64,000 nt of DNA from Neurospora tetrasperma FGSC 2508 (GCF_000213175.1 NW_009799100.1:5077293-5141292), one strand, 5' to 3'; counted from the stretch's first letter, positions 41,098 to 55,500 are shown. The notes: generated from the letters alone by a model not told the origin. Program-made: numbers and translations.

Positions 41098-43096
41098 TTT
41101 TTTTTCTTCTTCTTCTTTTTTTGTCCCCTTGAATTGCCACCGCAGGCATCAGTCAATTGCCCCCCGGTCCAGCTGAGGGTCCAACTGATGAAACCTCAAG
41201 GGTGCCTTCTGGGGTAGCCCTTTGGTGCCTGTTGATCAACGGCACTAACATTTTTTGCGCTCTTACCCTGGAACGTGCGTTAGCGAGACTTCACCACACA
41301 CTAGACTACCAGACTACGCATTCTGCCCAACTCGACAAGTATTGAACAGTGTAACACTAAATAAGATCTTCGCTTTTTCCTTCCCGAACCGGAACTGAGA
41401 CGTTCGCGTTCGCAAGCATCCCCTCTCATGTCACGCATTTTTGTTGGCTTTTGTCAGCTCAGCTATCTCCGAGGCGGGACCGGTGTGTCTGGCAGTGCAG
41501 TGTCTGCCACAACGAGAAGCTATACGAGGCCAGAAGTTGCAATTTCGCTGGGTTTCTGTACTTCATGTCTTTGAAGTTCTTCCTCATAACCAGGCACCAA
41601 CACCAAGAAACAACGAGTTGTCACCGTTTCAAGCCGGCAGGCCTGTATGGAAGTGGATTGCATGGCACGCATTTTCGGTGTAGATTTAGCGCCTATCAAA
41701 CGTTCTGGACGGATGATTGTCTCAGGGTGCCGATCTCGCTGGGACAACGGTCGAAACATCAACCACTGTTATCTTTGATGTGTAGGTAAACTATTTCAAG
41801 AGGAGAGAGACACTGAATGATATTGAACTTGGCAAGGTTACTAGTGAAAAAGACCAGGTGCCGGAGTGTTGCTCATCCGGAAGGTGCTGAGAGCTCTACT
41901 CGACCGTTTCCAACACACAGGAGTTGTTGCGATTCGCTCTTGACGGAGTTGTGATCAAGCTAGAAATAGTCTTTGCAATTCTTACCAACAGTGATGAAGA
42001 GGCGTCGATAACCACAGGGGTGATTAGGTTTGCAGTGAAGCGAGAAACCCACCGAGAGTGCCGGTCCGGGACCGACTTATATCAATACGTATCCGCCATC
42101 TGTTAACAGCTACACTACTAGACTACTGATTGCGGAAAGGCTCCCAGTCGCCGCCGTTTGGATGGATGTGTGTCCATTCAGTCTTTGTCAGCCACCGCGT
42201 TCACACCCGCTCCATGTTCCCTGTGTTCTCAGCTATCCGCAACGAACTACCGCAGCCGGGTATCTCCCTTTTCCCCTCATTTCGACAGTGGTTCTGGACC
42301 TGATTCCTCCACTTGGACCACAGTGAGGCTGTGAACAAGCTTTTTGAAAATAAGGACGGGGAATCGGGAAGGATTTTTAGTCGAGTCATTTTCCCCCTCC
42401 ACTTGTCCAACACCGCCCACTTTGCTTGGCTTTTCCACTTTCTTCTGCTTTTCACTTCATTCCCGTCTTTATTTCCCTGGATTATTTCCATCGCTTCGCA
42501 GGTTTATATCGTCACACAAGTTCCCCCAGTCGCTTGGCATTTCGGTTTTTGGTGTCAACCGCACTGGGTTCCCCAGCCAGGCAGTAGTGACGTCCACTCA
42601 ACGGTCGGTCGGTCCCTCTCGCAGCAGCTTTTCGATCTTGGCAAAGGAACCGCTCTACACTACCTGTCATTCACTACACCAGTCGAACCAGTCGAAGGGA
42701 ACCAGTCTCCCGGCACCCTCAGTCTTATTCCCACCTCATCTGCATCCATCCTCTCTTTGGGCTGCTGCATTTTCCGCTGCTGCCTCATCTGCCGACATCA
42801 ATCAATCAATCACAGCAAATCATTCATTCCTTTGAAAAAAAAGGTTCTGCGTTATTCCCGAGCCTACTACCACAACACAACAGGTTGGCTGGCCGGCCGA
42901 CGGGAAAAAAAAAAGTGAGAAAGCTGCAGAAAGCACAAACACACCCACGTGCCGGGGGCGTCGGTGATTTGCACCACGTTCCGCGATACAGGCAGCGGAC
43001 CCATTCACACCCAGTCGCTCGCGCATTTCCCAACCGTCCGCTCGCTCGTCGGTTCCCGGGGCTACCCCAGCTGCGACCTGACGCAGTTCGGTGCGC
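40948..43096. other. Intergenic region and long leader of the transcription-factor gene
   Basis: Contains a pyrimidine tract of nearly pure T (41071-41120). The 42.3-43.1 kb part is CT-rich with several short open frames and probably includes a long 5' UTR, which is common for fungal regulators. No supported separate gene. Confidence 0.45.
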
Positions 43097-46009
43097 ATGT
43101 GGATGTCTGGGTACAGTCCTGTCGGTGGTGACAGTCAGCAGCAGCAGCGACGTTTCGGCAGCGGCAGCAGCAGCAGCAGTCGTCGTGGCTCGATGAATCC
43201 GCATCCGCTCTCGTCAGCGGAGCCCGTCACCGCTGCCGCATTTGCACCTGCACCTGCATCGGTATCCGCTCCCTCCGCACAGCCAAGACATTTGCCGGGT
43301 CCGGTGGATACCAGATCCCGGCCCGGGCCCGGGGTGAGTCTGACCCATTCTCATGCGGGGCCGGGCCCGATCGTCCTCACCCCGAGCTCGGCCGCTTCTT
43401 CCACCGTCTATGTCGCCTCGCCGAGTTCGGCTGATGCGTACCACCATTCGCACTACCACCACCACCAAGGGGGTCACCACCACCACAGTCACCACTCCCA
43501 TTCCCACTCCCACTCCCACTCCCGCTCCTTGTCCAACACAAGTAGTGTTACAGCCGCCGCGGGACCCGCATCCGGTCCCGGACACGGTGGTGCATCGTCA
43601 TCATCCACACAAAACCCATATGGTCCCCGGTTAACAAGAGCGGGAGCGGCGGGGTACAGCAGCAGCAACAGCAGCAGCACCAATGTTGCTGGCGTTAAGC
43701 GCGAATCCACCGACGATCTACAAGGCGTCAACGGGGACTACTCCTCCAACGGTCACCACCACAATGGACCCTTGTCCGGGCTTGGCGGCACCACTTCCAG
43801 GTGGAGTGGCAGTGGCCCGAGTGAGAGCGTCGAAGGAGATAGCAGTGCTACCTCGCCAACGTCGACAACAACGGGAGGTGGAGGGCCCCAGAGGAAGAAG
43901 CAGAAACGGAATAAACCGACCTTGTCTTGTTTTGAGTGTGTTGAGAGGAAGACGAAGGTGAGTTAGTGATATCGCCTCTCATCCGACCTCATTGTGTACC
44001 CCCTCCCCCTTCCATCCGAAGTTTGAGCTTATTTTGATGACGCGCTAACACTTGCACCAGTGTGATCGGGGCCGACCTCATTGTTTAGCATGTAAATCTT
44101 CCCATTCATTCATTCATTCTACAACCTCAACCCTGATCATCTACTTACCGAAACCCAGGTATCAAACGCCAAACCGAATGCAAATATGCCCACGTCGCCA
44201 ACCTCCTTGAGTAAGTCCACCTTTCCCCTCTATCTCAGTATACCTATACTCACCATCACCTCCAGAGAAACATCGCGCAGCGCTGCCAACGGCCGCCGAA
44301 TGACAAAGCCACCACTGAAAAAGACCGACCAGGCATCCTCGCACACCAGCTCTCTCTTCACCGTTGTCCCCAACGCCGCAGACCGCATCTTGAGCAATGG
44401 CCGAATCCCTCTTGGCTCCATAGCGACCTCAACCGGCCTTCTCTCCAACGTGCCCTTTTCCGCCCCTGGCTCTTCCAATGTGTTCGGCATCGGCTCCGAA
44501 CACCCCTTCGCCAACTACTGGACCTGCAACGGCGGGCTTCCCGAAGTCATCGACGTGCTCCCCGCCAAAATGCAGGTCGACCTCGTTCTCGATCGGTACT
44601 TTGAATGCGTCGACCCTGTTTATCCCATGATCCACCGGCAGACGTTCTTCGCCGACTACGAGCACTTTTGGACCATGAGCCTGGAGGAGAAACACAAGTG
44701 CGATTCTGCGTTCATTGCGTTGGTGTTTGTGATGCTGGCGCTGGGCACGCAGTTTGTGGAGAGTAAACTCAGCGAGAGGGAGCGCCAGCAGACTGCCGAG
44801 TTTTATGCGAGCGCGGCGAACCAGGCGTTGAGGGTGGGCAGCTATATGAGCATGGCGAGCATTACGAGTATCCAGGCCATGGTTCTGATGACTTACTTTT
44901 TGATTAACGATAATCACGCTTCGGATGGATGGGCGTTTGGGGGCATTTTGATGCGGCAGGCGTATGCTATGGGCTTGCATCGTGATCCTAATATTGGTAT
45001 GCTTTTTTTTCCCTTCCTTCCTCTTCTCCTTCCTCTTCCCTCATATCCCAACTAACCATCCCCTTTCCACTCAGTCGTCCCCACCGCGCCCCTTTTCATC
45101 AAGCAACAACGCCGAAAAGTCTGGCAAGCCGTCCTCCTCCAAGACACCTTCCTCACCGTCCTTCTCTCCCTGCCCCCCTCCGCCACCCACACCGACGTCA
45201 AAGTCGAAGACCTCGTCTCCAACCTGGACCCGTCCACCTCCTCCTTGTCTCAGATCTCCATCGACGCCTGCGACGACCCCACCGACATCGCCTACCTCCG
45301 CGGCTCCTGGACTTTGGCCAACCTCGTCCAAGAAACCATCTGCTCCCCCCGTTCTCTGGATGTACCCATCTGCACCACAGTCCGACACAAGTCCAAACTC
45401 GTCGCCGACTTCAGGGCCGTCTACCGCTCGTTCCCCGATATTTTCCGGTCATGGGACGTGGCCATGTTAACCCAGATGGCTGAGCGCAACAAGCGAATTG
45501 TGCGACAAACGCTGTTTTTGAGCTCCAACTACTTCCACAACCTAATGCTCGTACACGCCAGCGAGAGCGCAGACGTCCCTGTCAATGTGCGCGGCACGCT
45601 GGAGGCGGCGCACGATGCCATCACGGCGTTCTTTGTGCTGTTTTCGCTTTTTGAGACGGAGGCAAGGGTGTGGTGGGTGTTTAACCATCGGGCCTTCTTG
45701 GAGGCGCTGTGTATAGGGAATGTGTTGAGGGAGGCGGCCAAGGAGGAGGGCGGGGTGGAAGCGATGGGGAAAGATCCGCTGTTTGTTAGGGCCAGGGGGG
45801 ATATTCGTGAGTTTACCTTTTTTTTCCTTCTTTTTCTTTTCTTTTCTCTCTTTTGTGGTACATCTGTATTGGCGTGTAAGGGGTAAATGCTAACTGACAG
45901 TGATGGTGGAACAGATCAAATGCTTAATATCATGCGGGCGATGAGTGAAGGGGAACAAGGGTCGGAAACGGCGAGGACGAGGGTGCAGGTCTTGAGCGAG
46001 TTCCTTTGA
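43097..46009 (+). CDS. Zn2Cys6 transcription factor with fungal-specific regulatory domain
   Basis: Predicted nuclear DNA-binding regulator. Exons: 43097-43957, 44061-44091 (31 nt), 44159-44210, 44266-44996, 45075-45806, 45915-46009; 833 residues. The first 270 residues are low-complexity (Ser, His-rich and Pro). The zinc cluster has Cys at about 278, 281, 288, 295, 298 and 305 in C-x2-C-x6-C-x6-C-x2-C-x6-C spacing, preceded by basic RKKQKRNK. Three exons encode this motif, and only the stated splicing restores it. The C-terminal half is the fungal_trans domain (DLVLDRYFECVDPVYPMIHR, GGILMRQAYAMGLHRDPN, RRKVWQAVLLQDTFL). The target pathway cannot be told. Start may be ATG 43097 or 43103; additional upstream exons are possible. 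Confidence 0.9.
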
Positions 46010-46581
46010 ATGAGATGAGATGAGGTTGAGGGTCTGGAACGTGCTTGGCGTTAGGAGTTGGGAGAGCGCTAGCTAGCGATCAATGACAAGAAAAGAGAAC
46101 TGAACCCTTCAAGATACCTACGAATCAACACAGTGACAATTATTTTTGTGACATTTTTGGTTTGAGGCAGGGAGGATGATTACGAAGTATATAAGATATA
46201 GGAAGGACACCCTAAAATCAATATGAAGTACTCGACGGGTGAACAAAGGCGTAGCTGCCACACTACCCAAGTGAGCAACGCTTTTCTGGCAACTGTACCA
46301 CCTATCAGTCATCAAGAACCATCAGTGTCACTTTAAAACAAAATATACAACACCAGGTGATTAACCGGTCGTCATCACCAATCCATCTCCTAATCTCGCG
46401 ATCACTGGCCCTACCGAAAGGAGTATCAGACGACTTCCCAACGGAGTTTTCCCAGCGCCTATCTAAAGTCGGCCGTATGTGTAATAGACTGAGATTACCT
46501 ACTTTTCGCGGTAGTGAGCAGATTGGTTCGAAGGGCTACTTGATAATATCGCTTGGCGGTTCACTCTTATGCTGGTGATGG

Positions 46582-46619
<38 letters not shown>

Positions 46620-47715
46620 CTATATATACAACAGTGAGAAAGAAACCGAACCGAGCCATTACCTACCCTGGCGTAAGTAGCCATCATACATCATACATTA
46701 TACATCGAAGGCGGCGGGTGGCGGGTGTAGGTGATCTCTCAGCGCGGCAGATGGAGTAGGTAATGAGTAGATAGGAAACCTCATCTACTCATTCATGTCT
46801 TATGTTATGTCGTGAGAGGACTACCTACTATTCTACTTGATATGAATTAATAACCAATTTTGGGTGGCATATAGATGGATGGATGGATGGATGGTACCTA
46901 TTAGACTGGAGGTATTCAAGCTATCCAAGTGACAGATGTACATCGCGGACTGGGTAGGTAGTCAGATGAATGGAATGTCTCTCGGGACTGAGGAGGATCA
47001 TTTCAAGGCCGATGAAGCCTTATGTCCAAGAAAGTAATTACAAACTATGATAGGGGAGGAGTACATGAACGGGTACCGAGTCCACATATACACACACACA
47101 CAGAGAGAGAAAGTCAACAAAGCAAGTCACCCAGCAAATCGTTTGAAATGTTTGTAAATATATATACGTCATTACTCGATACCACCATCTATCTATCTAC
47201 ATGAGTGGCCCATCTACTTAGTTATACAAAAGAAAAGCTATTGAGATATATAACAGAAAAACACAAGATTGGCGACATGTCAAATGTCTCGCCGGGGTAT
47301 ATTGTTGCAGGTCAGTCAGTACAGTATTCTCAAACAAGTGCGTGCTCAATAAAGCAAGCTTTCAATGCTGTTAGTGCGACATGTGGTGGTGGTGGTGGTG
47401 GTGGTGGTGGTGGTGGTGGTGGTGGTATATGTCGAAAAAAAAGAAAAAGAAAAAAAAAGCGAATCCTCCTCCGTACCCATTAAGCTTGACATATTAGGGG
47501 GCCTTCCTCCTTGGCTAGAACCATGGAAGAAGCAACCGTTGTCCCCCGTCCCGTTCTAGTGTATCCGATCCAATCCAATCCAATCCAATCCGTCCCGTCC
47601 CGTCCCGTCCCTTCATCACAAATCATTTGCTTCGTTTGCGCGTTTCGTTTTGTTTTGCTTCATTGCGTTGAGTCGAGTTGAGTTATACAACGCAACAACC
47701 CAAAAAGGCCTTATG
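46010..47715. other. Intergenic region with microsatellites
   Basis: No supported gene. Simple repeats stand out: (GAT)n at about 46582-46618, (GGAT)n at about 46874-46893, (CTAT)n near 47190, (GGT)n at about 47384-47427 followed by an A-rich run, and tandem CCAATC and CCGTC units at 47570-47612. Confidence 0.6.
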
Positions 47716-49585
47716 TTATTGCGTCGTACTCCTCTTTGGCGGTCCTTCCACCGGCGGTTCCTTCAACAACCCACCAGCATCCACCAACTCCAAGTCGTGT
47801 CCCTGTCCCTGTCCCTGTCCTTCTTGGTGCCCCAACAACCTCAACCTTCTTCTCTCCTCTTCTGACGAATACGTCGGTAGCTCATCATCATCATCATGCT
47901 CATGCTCATGCTCCTCCCCTTGCATCTGCGGTATACTCTCCAAATCACTCGTACTCTTGGGCCTCCCTCCTCCCCCTCCCCTTCCGCGTCCCTTACTCCA
48001 ACTCCTTCTGCGAGCCGATTTCGGCACAGCTGACAACGTCCAGGGAGATAAAAACCCTCCTAGATCTTGTAGCAAGGCAGCCGATCCTCGACGCAAGCCA
48101 CTAGCACTGGCGGGCACGGCGGGTACAGGAACGGTGTGGGGGCGCGGTGGCTCGACGGTAGTGGTGGAAACGGAGGATTCTCGGCGACCGCGCGTGGGTT
48201 CGTCGGAGAGGAGGCCGCCGTAGTCGAAGAAGGAGACGCGGCGGGGGGAAGAGAGGGTGGGGAGGCCGTTGGGGGTAGTGTTGCGGGGAGAGCCCGGTTG
48301 GCTTGAGTGGCCTGAGAAGGACATCAGGTAGTCATCACTGCGGGCGGTGGAGCGAGCCTGCGATGAAGAAGAGGGTGGGAAATCCCACGAGTGGATGGTA
48401 TCGTTGTTGTCGTGGTGGTGGTGGTGAATCTGGGCCATGGGGGCAGGGGTGTAGTAGCCGCCGCCACTGCCGATCTCATCCGAATAGGGGATCAGCCGTT
48501 CGCGCAAATCGGGCTTGACGCCGTAGCCGACGTCGCGGACTAGATCCTCGTCGGAACCCCAGTGACGCAGGGTAGGGCGACGGCCACCGTTGGGGGCGGC
48601 TCCGCCGGGACCCGAGCCGGGGGAGCGCTCGAGAGAACCGGCGGCGATGGAGCTGTATTTGTACTTGCGCTTTTTGACACCGCGGTCGCGAACAAAGGAG
48701 CCGAGCACGAGGGCGTTGGAAGCGGCGGTGGCAAATAGCAGTTCGATGGAGGCGTATAGAGAGCGGGATTGTTGGGAGCCCTGGGCGCGGATAATGTGCG
48801 GGACGCGGTAGACGGTGACGCCGACGACGCCGAGGGAGAGGGAGAAGAGCAGGACCAGCTGGAACTTGCGGGTCAGGCTCATTTGGGAGCGGATGATCAT
48901 GGGAATGGGAAAGAAAACGAGGAGGAGGTCGGTAACGATATTGCAGATGGCCATGGTGAGGAGTTGGACGTAGCCTTGGCGGCATTGACCCCCAGGGTCC
49001 GGAAGAACTTGCGAGTACATGCGGAAGGGCCGGCATTCGACGACGTCGGAGACGATGACGGCGATGAAGGTGGTGACGAGGGTGACTTTGATGAAGGAAA
49101 GCGTTAATTCGTAGGAGCGCTCCCAGCTGACGTTGAGCCGTTTGAAGAATTGCAGGATGGCGTATTTGAGGATCCATAGCCTGCAGGTTGTCAGTGAGGT
49201 TTCGGGACAAGAAACAATGAAGCGCCATGTCTCAGCCAATGTGTACTCACGTCAACGCATAAAGCACCCTGCTGAGCAGCACCAGGCCACTCGCTACTGC
49301 CTTTCTATTCATTTGCTCCTCCGAGAGCCGAACAGACGAAAAGTCGGCATTATTTGTCCCGTTAACCAAGATGAAGTGGACGCAACCCATGCGCAGTAAC
49401 AAGGGCACCAAAGCTAGAGCGGCCGTCTTGTCCTCACTGAACAGCGTCTCGGTCCGGACGAAGCGGCCACACACGCGCAGCAGGATCAAGACGACGCAGA
49501 ACATGGTCATCCACCAACATACCAACAAGGTCGGCTTGTCGGCGCTGAAGGCACGCAACGGGGGAGGGTCCGAGTAAAGAGTCAT
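47716..49585 (-). CDS. Fungal rhodopsin-domain (Pth11/SAT-like) seven-helix membrane protein
   Basis: Integral membrane protein with the fungal 'rhodopsin' domain, found in Pth11-like receptors and many uncharacterised proteins. Exons on the minus strand 49585-49251 and 49180-47716, intron 70 nt, 599 residues. The first exon gives MTLYSDPPPLRAFSADKP and hydrophobic helices. Exon 2 opens with LWILKYAILQFFKRLNVSWE and carries CRPFRMYSQVLPDPGGQC, LLTMAICNIVTDLLLVFFPI and ELLFATAASNALVLGSFVRD. Roughly six to seven helices lie in residues 20-290. The rest is a long cytosolic tail, Ser/Pro/Gly-rich with a His run and acidic stretch. It lacks the Lys needed for retinal binding as far as I can see, so it is not a photoreceptor. 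Role unknown, possibly receptor. Confidence 0.85.
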
Positions 49586-52500
49586 AGTGATGGCGGCACC
49601 CGAGACATGCCGCCCGTCATCCTCCGGAGAGGGACGAGCGGAGAAGATGGTATACCCCGATGCGAAGGTTTTGCTAAAGTCGAAATGGTCCGTGAACTGG
49701 GCTAACTGTGGTGCTGAAACGGCGTGCCTGGATCTGACTCGGGTGGTGGTTTGAGACTATTGGGCTGCTGTCTGTCGGGCTGCTGCTCGATGGTCCTTCT
49801 CTGGCCGATCTGGACTTTCAGGTTCGGATGACACAGATCCGTGCGTAAGGCCTTTTCGGACGAAATGATGTCGGGGCAGATATAGTTCGGTTCAGATAGT
49901 ATCAACTGAGTGGCGCAATGTGTAGATATACAGCTTTCGGTATCTGAGAGTCGTAGTGGCAGTCCTTGTGTGAGCATGCTATGGTCGTTCTCTGGTTTCG
50001 AAAGCAGGGGTCCTGGATCGCCGAGGACAAGGATATGACGAGGATGTAGTGTAGACACTATGGCGGATCGAGTTGAAAATGCCTTCTTTTTTGTTGACGA
50101 GTTTGAAGAGGCTGTTATCTCAGTCGATTGTTGATATGTATGGGGATTTGTGAGAGAAAAGAGGAGAAGAAGGTAAAGTAAGGTTGGGGTTGGAAAGGAT
50201 AGCTAGATAGGCGACCTCTCGTCCAGGGTTGTCAGTCAGTGTCAGAGGCGAAGCGAGGCAGAGCCTGCAAATGTCCAGAGAGATACACTAGAGTGGGAAA
50301 AGTTGAAGCGAGAACCGAAAACCAATGTCGATCCGCCTATCTTTGGCGGGACGGGAAATTCAAAAGGCAGGCTGATCGAAGTACCTTTGTACCTTTGATA
50401 TGTACTTCCACATGAAAAGTCGGGTGAGAGGCGGTTGCGGGTCACTTTTATTGTGACCTGATGAAGCGGGTGATGGAGGAGGAAGTGGACACTAGGAATA
50501 AGCGGGCTTGGTGGGTTCGTTGGTTGGAGTGGGCAAATTCGGTCAATGCAACGGGAATTTGGTCTTCCCCCCTCTCTCTCTCCATCCTTGCTGTGCCTCT
50601 CTCCCCAACCTTGCGTCTCATCCTTCAAAAAACCCTTGCCTCTATTCGCTGACAGGACAGGTAGCTCGACCTGGGACTGGATGAGCTGCGGCGACACCCC
50701 AGCCTCTCTGCCCTGCTGCCAGCTTCCACATGTTGCTCTACCTGCTGCTCGGTAGCGAATCCCGTCATCCCGCTTGCTATACCGAACTTCCTATTGCGTG
50801 GGCACCGACGTCCAGGGCAGCATGCTTATCAGCCTCTGAACTCGGTGTAGTGTAGTGTAGTGTACAAGGTAGAAAACTGAGAATGATTACTGTAAGGTAT
50901 GTAATCCGAGTAGAGTGCCAACTGGGAACAGCCTTATCAGGGAGCTCCTGGTTTCGGTCACTCTTGGCGGTTAGCATGTCGCCATTTTTGCCAAGTGTAA
51001 TAATACTTTATGAATGCATAGCGAGCTGGATACGCGTTACTTTTTTCACCATCTGGCTGTTGGTGATAAGTATGTAACTGTGTACTAACGAGCGAATCGG
51101 CAACGTAGCGAACTAGCGAATCTGAAGCGGCAATATCCAAGTGGTGGTGGCGGCTTCCTATACTAGGTAACTAGGTTCGGAGCCGTGATGGCGATAGCGT
51201 GGTACAGTAGTATGTAACTGGATTCGCCCTGAAAATCGGGAGAGCTTCCACTTGAAGAAAGAAACTAAGGGGAAGATAAGAACAACGAACAGGAGACCGT
51301 CTGTCACTCGCGTCGCAATTTCCACGATCCAGGCCCCAGCCTAGCATATGTCTAGCAGTTCTTGGCGCTGGGCGGGAGGCGGGAGGAGCATAACATTCAT
51401 CATTAGCATGGCGCGTCGCCTGAAAACAAGTGCCGTTGATTTGATGCCATCATCATGTCTTGCCGACCACCGACTCCGTTTTGCCGCGTGTCCAGAAAGC
51501 TACACTGCAAATCATCATCTGGGAGGTACTGTAGGTTGATCCTCAGAAAGTGGGTATGCGGCATCAATTCTGATATTAGATAGCATGGGATGAATGCATC
51601 TCGCAAGCAAAGTCACAAAAAAGACCCAAGAAGAGGGCCTCCACTCGCGTCGTCACCCTATCAAATGGAAAGGGTTCAATTTTAAACCTCTGCTCGGCAG
51701 TCCGGGTTTTGAAACAACCGACCCAAGCCCTGGATGCACAAAAACCCGATATTCCCACGTGTGAACGAGGAAGGGTCGTCTCCATTGTGCCCCTCATCAC
51801 ATCCCACTCTGAATAAAGTGTGATGAAGCAGTTTTCACTTGGTGTTAAAAGCCTCGAGAGTTAAAGTTCAGAAAGAGGGTCATGAAAAAAAACACTTGCA
51901 TACCAAAGATACGTGACGCCGGGATCACTTTACGATCCGCGAACGGGTGCTTCCTTCCTTTAGCTGCCTCTGCCGCCTAGTGTAGTGTATTTGCAGCAGG
52001 GTCTCCACCTTATACTCCGCCCATTTTAAATGTTCACCAAATCCTCACTCCTCTCTTTCCTCTTTTTCTTTCACCGCCTGTACACTACATAAGTAGTGTG
52101 TGAAATGCTGCAAAAATGCAAAACACTTTTGACGCTCAATGCAACTGCTCGGGTCAAAGTTTTCATTTCTGCATCTGTCCTCTCTTGATGCAATGTGACA
52201 ACCCGCGTCTCGGTTACACGATTGGAACACTTCAGCTTCCTCCAAACCGTTGCCCAGAGAGTTTGGCAAGGTTGGTGAAACCTCACCTTTAATCAGCCCA
52301 ACTTGTATCTCCCATCCCTTTTGTCTCTGCCTAATGTGGTGAGGCCACGAAACCTGGTTTACATGATGGTGATACACTTCACAACCAACAACCTACCTAC
52401 CCACGCACCCGCGCAACACTTTCCACTTTCAGAATGCCCCCCCATCAATGATTTTCAGGACCATATCTAGGAAACCCTTGGCCATTCCCCAGCCTCTTTA

Positions 52501-55500
52501 CTATTGGCCAACAAGAAACTCAAAATCTCAAGACGCATCCCAAGATTTTGGCGACCCCACGTGGGGACCCCCATTGCCAACTGCCTAGTGTACTGCTGCT
52601 CGCCACTCTCCTTCTCCCCTCCGGCGCCAACTCTTTTAAAGTCACGGAATCTCCCGACGGGGAACCAAGGGACCGACCGGATGAAGGGCACTATGTCACT
52701 GCTCTCTTCTTGGCCTCCATGGACGCCGCGGGATGCGATGCTAGGAAATAAGGGTGCGTCAATTTTGGCATTGACCCTGTGTGCCTGCTTATCATTTACC
52801 ACCAAACGCGAACCCTTCTCTATGTAACCATCATTTGCCCTTTTGGCCGGGACTGTCCCATTTTTCGACTTCGTTTTCTGTCAGTGTCACGCACAATAGT
52901 TTGAGACAATGAGGCGCTGAACAACGAAAATCCACTTCAGACCGGAGGTACGTCCGTGTTATTTTGGGTTATGGATATTGGACCTCTTTTTTGGGCTGAA
53001 GATCTACACAGTACTGCCAATAAGTGATGACTAATGTCTGCCGTGTACCAAAAAGACACATCCTTATTAATTCTAGCATCATCTCTCTCGCCTTACACTA
53101 GTGATTGTGAAGAGGAGTTCCTCTTTTTAATTTTCCTTATCCACTCTACACCACAAAGAGAATGGTGCTTGCTACCCTCCCCTTCACCCCTATCCCCGAG
53201 TCTCGCCCGAATGATCGGTCCCAACAGTTTGGCACCTCCGGGAGCCGGTTTGAACTCCCGCTGCTTCCAGCTCCGTGGACGACGAGACATGCTAGACTGT
53301 ATGGACGGAGTTTATCAATCCGGAAGAGCGGGCGGCGCAAGACTTTTTAAATAAAATACCGCACCCAAAGCAACAACAAGCTTTCAGATGGTGGGATTTC
53401 CCAGTATCCCATTGCGACTCAATCCAACCAGCTTGTCCACTCCGATGAGGACATTGGCACCGCATCCTCTCGATCAAAATTTCCTATCCGACAGTTCGAC
53501 TTGGCATCCTCTCGGCCGTTCTGATAGCCGTCCCGTCAACTTGGTTGATATACACCATTTCATCGATGCAAGATTCAAGCGATCTTTGTACACTACTTCC
53601 GCCTTGCCGGACCAACGGAGTGGTGTTGGTAGCGGGCATCTTTCTACGTCCTCTGAACTCATGTTTTACTGTATTCACCCACGAGTAAGAGATTTACCCA
53701 CGAATAAGAGAACACAAAAAGCAACGACGTCACATTCACCGACGCACTCTTATCCCCCAAGTCATCGCTCTCTAATCTGTATTCATTCACCATTACCACC
53801 CACCACCCCGTCGTCACACAAGAATCTCGCTACCCAACTACATACATAACCTTCTCTCTTTGGTGAATTTTTCCGTTCCCGGGTGATGCCGCTCCTCGGA
53901 ACCAAATCATGTAATGTATGTATGCAATGCAGCAAAAGTCCAAAGTGAACCAACATACATATATATGTACATACGCGCCGTTTCGTTACCGTCTCCTCGG
54001 GACCGGACAACTCAACGCTCTAGACCTTGGACCAGACACTGGAAAGGCAAAATTGCAAAGTTACTACTTCCACAGGGTAACATCATCATCACCTGCCCAC
54101 AGGAGAATTTATGTATGTAGGTGTATCTCTGGGGAGTATGTACATATTTCCAGCAAAAGAAATGTCACTTCCCCCACCCACGCATTCGCTTGCTTGCATC
54201 TCATATGTACACTACGCACACACACACACGTACTCTGACGAATCAACTTGCTTTGTTGGTATATGTAGTTACTGTGTACAGAATCAGATGCATTCAAGTG
54301 GTGGTACCCGGGATGGGGGGTTAATCGCAACCATATGCATGCATGTGATTGTTGGTGGCGACGGGTGGTGACGGGAAGTGACGGCCCGGAGACGAGGGGT
54401 TGGTGAACTCGGTAGGTTGAACGGCCTGCGACGGTGTGTTCACAGGAGAGAAAAGCAAGTGATATAGAACTGAAGCACTTTTGGTTGTGTTGTGGAAAAG
54501 GAGGAAAAACAATTAGGTATAGTATCCAACGTTGGGATGAAGCATGCTGGTGGTCGGTCACTGCACTTTCTGACCGGTTATATAGGTCTAGTCCTTCGGT
54601 GTTTAGACTCGAAAGTATCATGGTTGGGACTCGATGATCAGCGTGCCATTCTTTTGTATCTAGTGTCTTTGAGCTGACTACACATGTTATTGTGCAGTAA
54701 ATATTAACTTTAACGAACCAACAACTCGAATTGTTGACGACGTCTGCGGTAGATTGAATTGGATACTCGCGAAAGCCTATCATCCATGTCCAACCGCACT
54801 TAATTACTTGGCCCGTACACTTAGGCAGTTTATAAACATAGGTCTCTGACAAATGTTCCTTTAAAATTCGAAAGCTACGATGATGTTGTCCGGTAAATCT
54901 TTGACTTTGTTCACTGAGACAGACGACCAATTTTCGTCGTATCCCATGGACCTGGACTAATGGACGACTTTTCGCCAAGGCGGAATTGTACAATATATAG
55001 CTTTCTGCTTGGATGTTTAGGTGTGAGAGGGTAGAATTTCCTGTAACAATTAGATAAATTGTTCTCATTGGTCGAAAAGTGATCATAGTGAGAAGGCCCG
55101 TTAGTCGGTCAAAGTGATTACCATCATTCATTCCTCTTTGACATCTGAAGTATTTCAAAGACTATCTACCCCTTCGGGAAACCATTGATTGTGAAGGAGG
55201 CTCAGTTCATCCGATTGAGTATCATCATAGCATGGCTACACCAAGAGTGGAAGTAAGAACTAGCACCGGGCCGTTCCTTAGCAGCCCGAAGGAGGCTGAC
55301 GTGCTTCTTGGAGAGCAGAGTATATGCAGTGTCCCAGGTTTTCAACCAGGTCCTTGGTATAATCCCAAGCTCTTTTTACAATCAAGATCCTATTCGGATA
55401 CTACCAGTGATTGTAAGGTTTCAATTTGTTCCAAACGAGCAAACACCTTGATGGCTGTTGACGAATGGAGCAAGTAAACAGCGGGGTAGGCCCGGGCCCG

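Noticed and set aside
40636-41156. Lys-rich frame over the T tract near 41100
   Set aside because: Created by the homopolymer run in intergenic DNA, no supporting motif.
46582-47427. Poly-Asp/poly-Gly coding frames over the GAT and GGT repeats
   Set aside because: Repeats produce open frames on all strands without flanking coding sequence.
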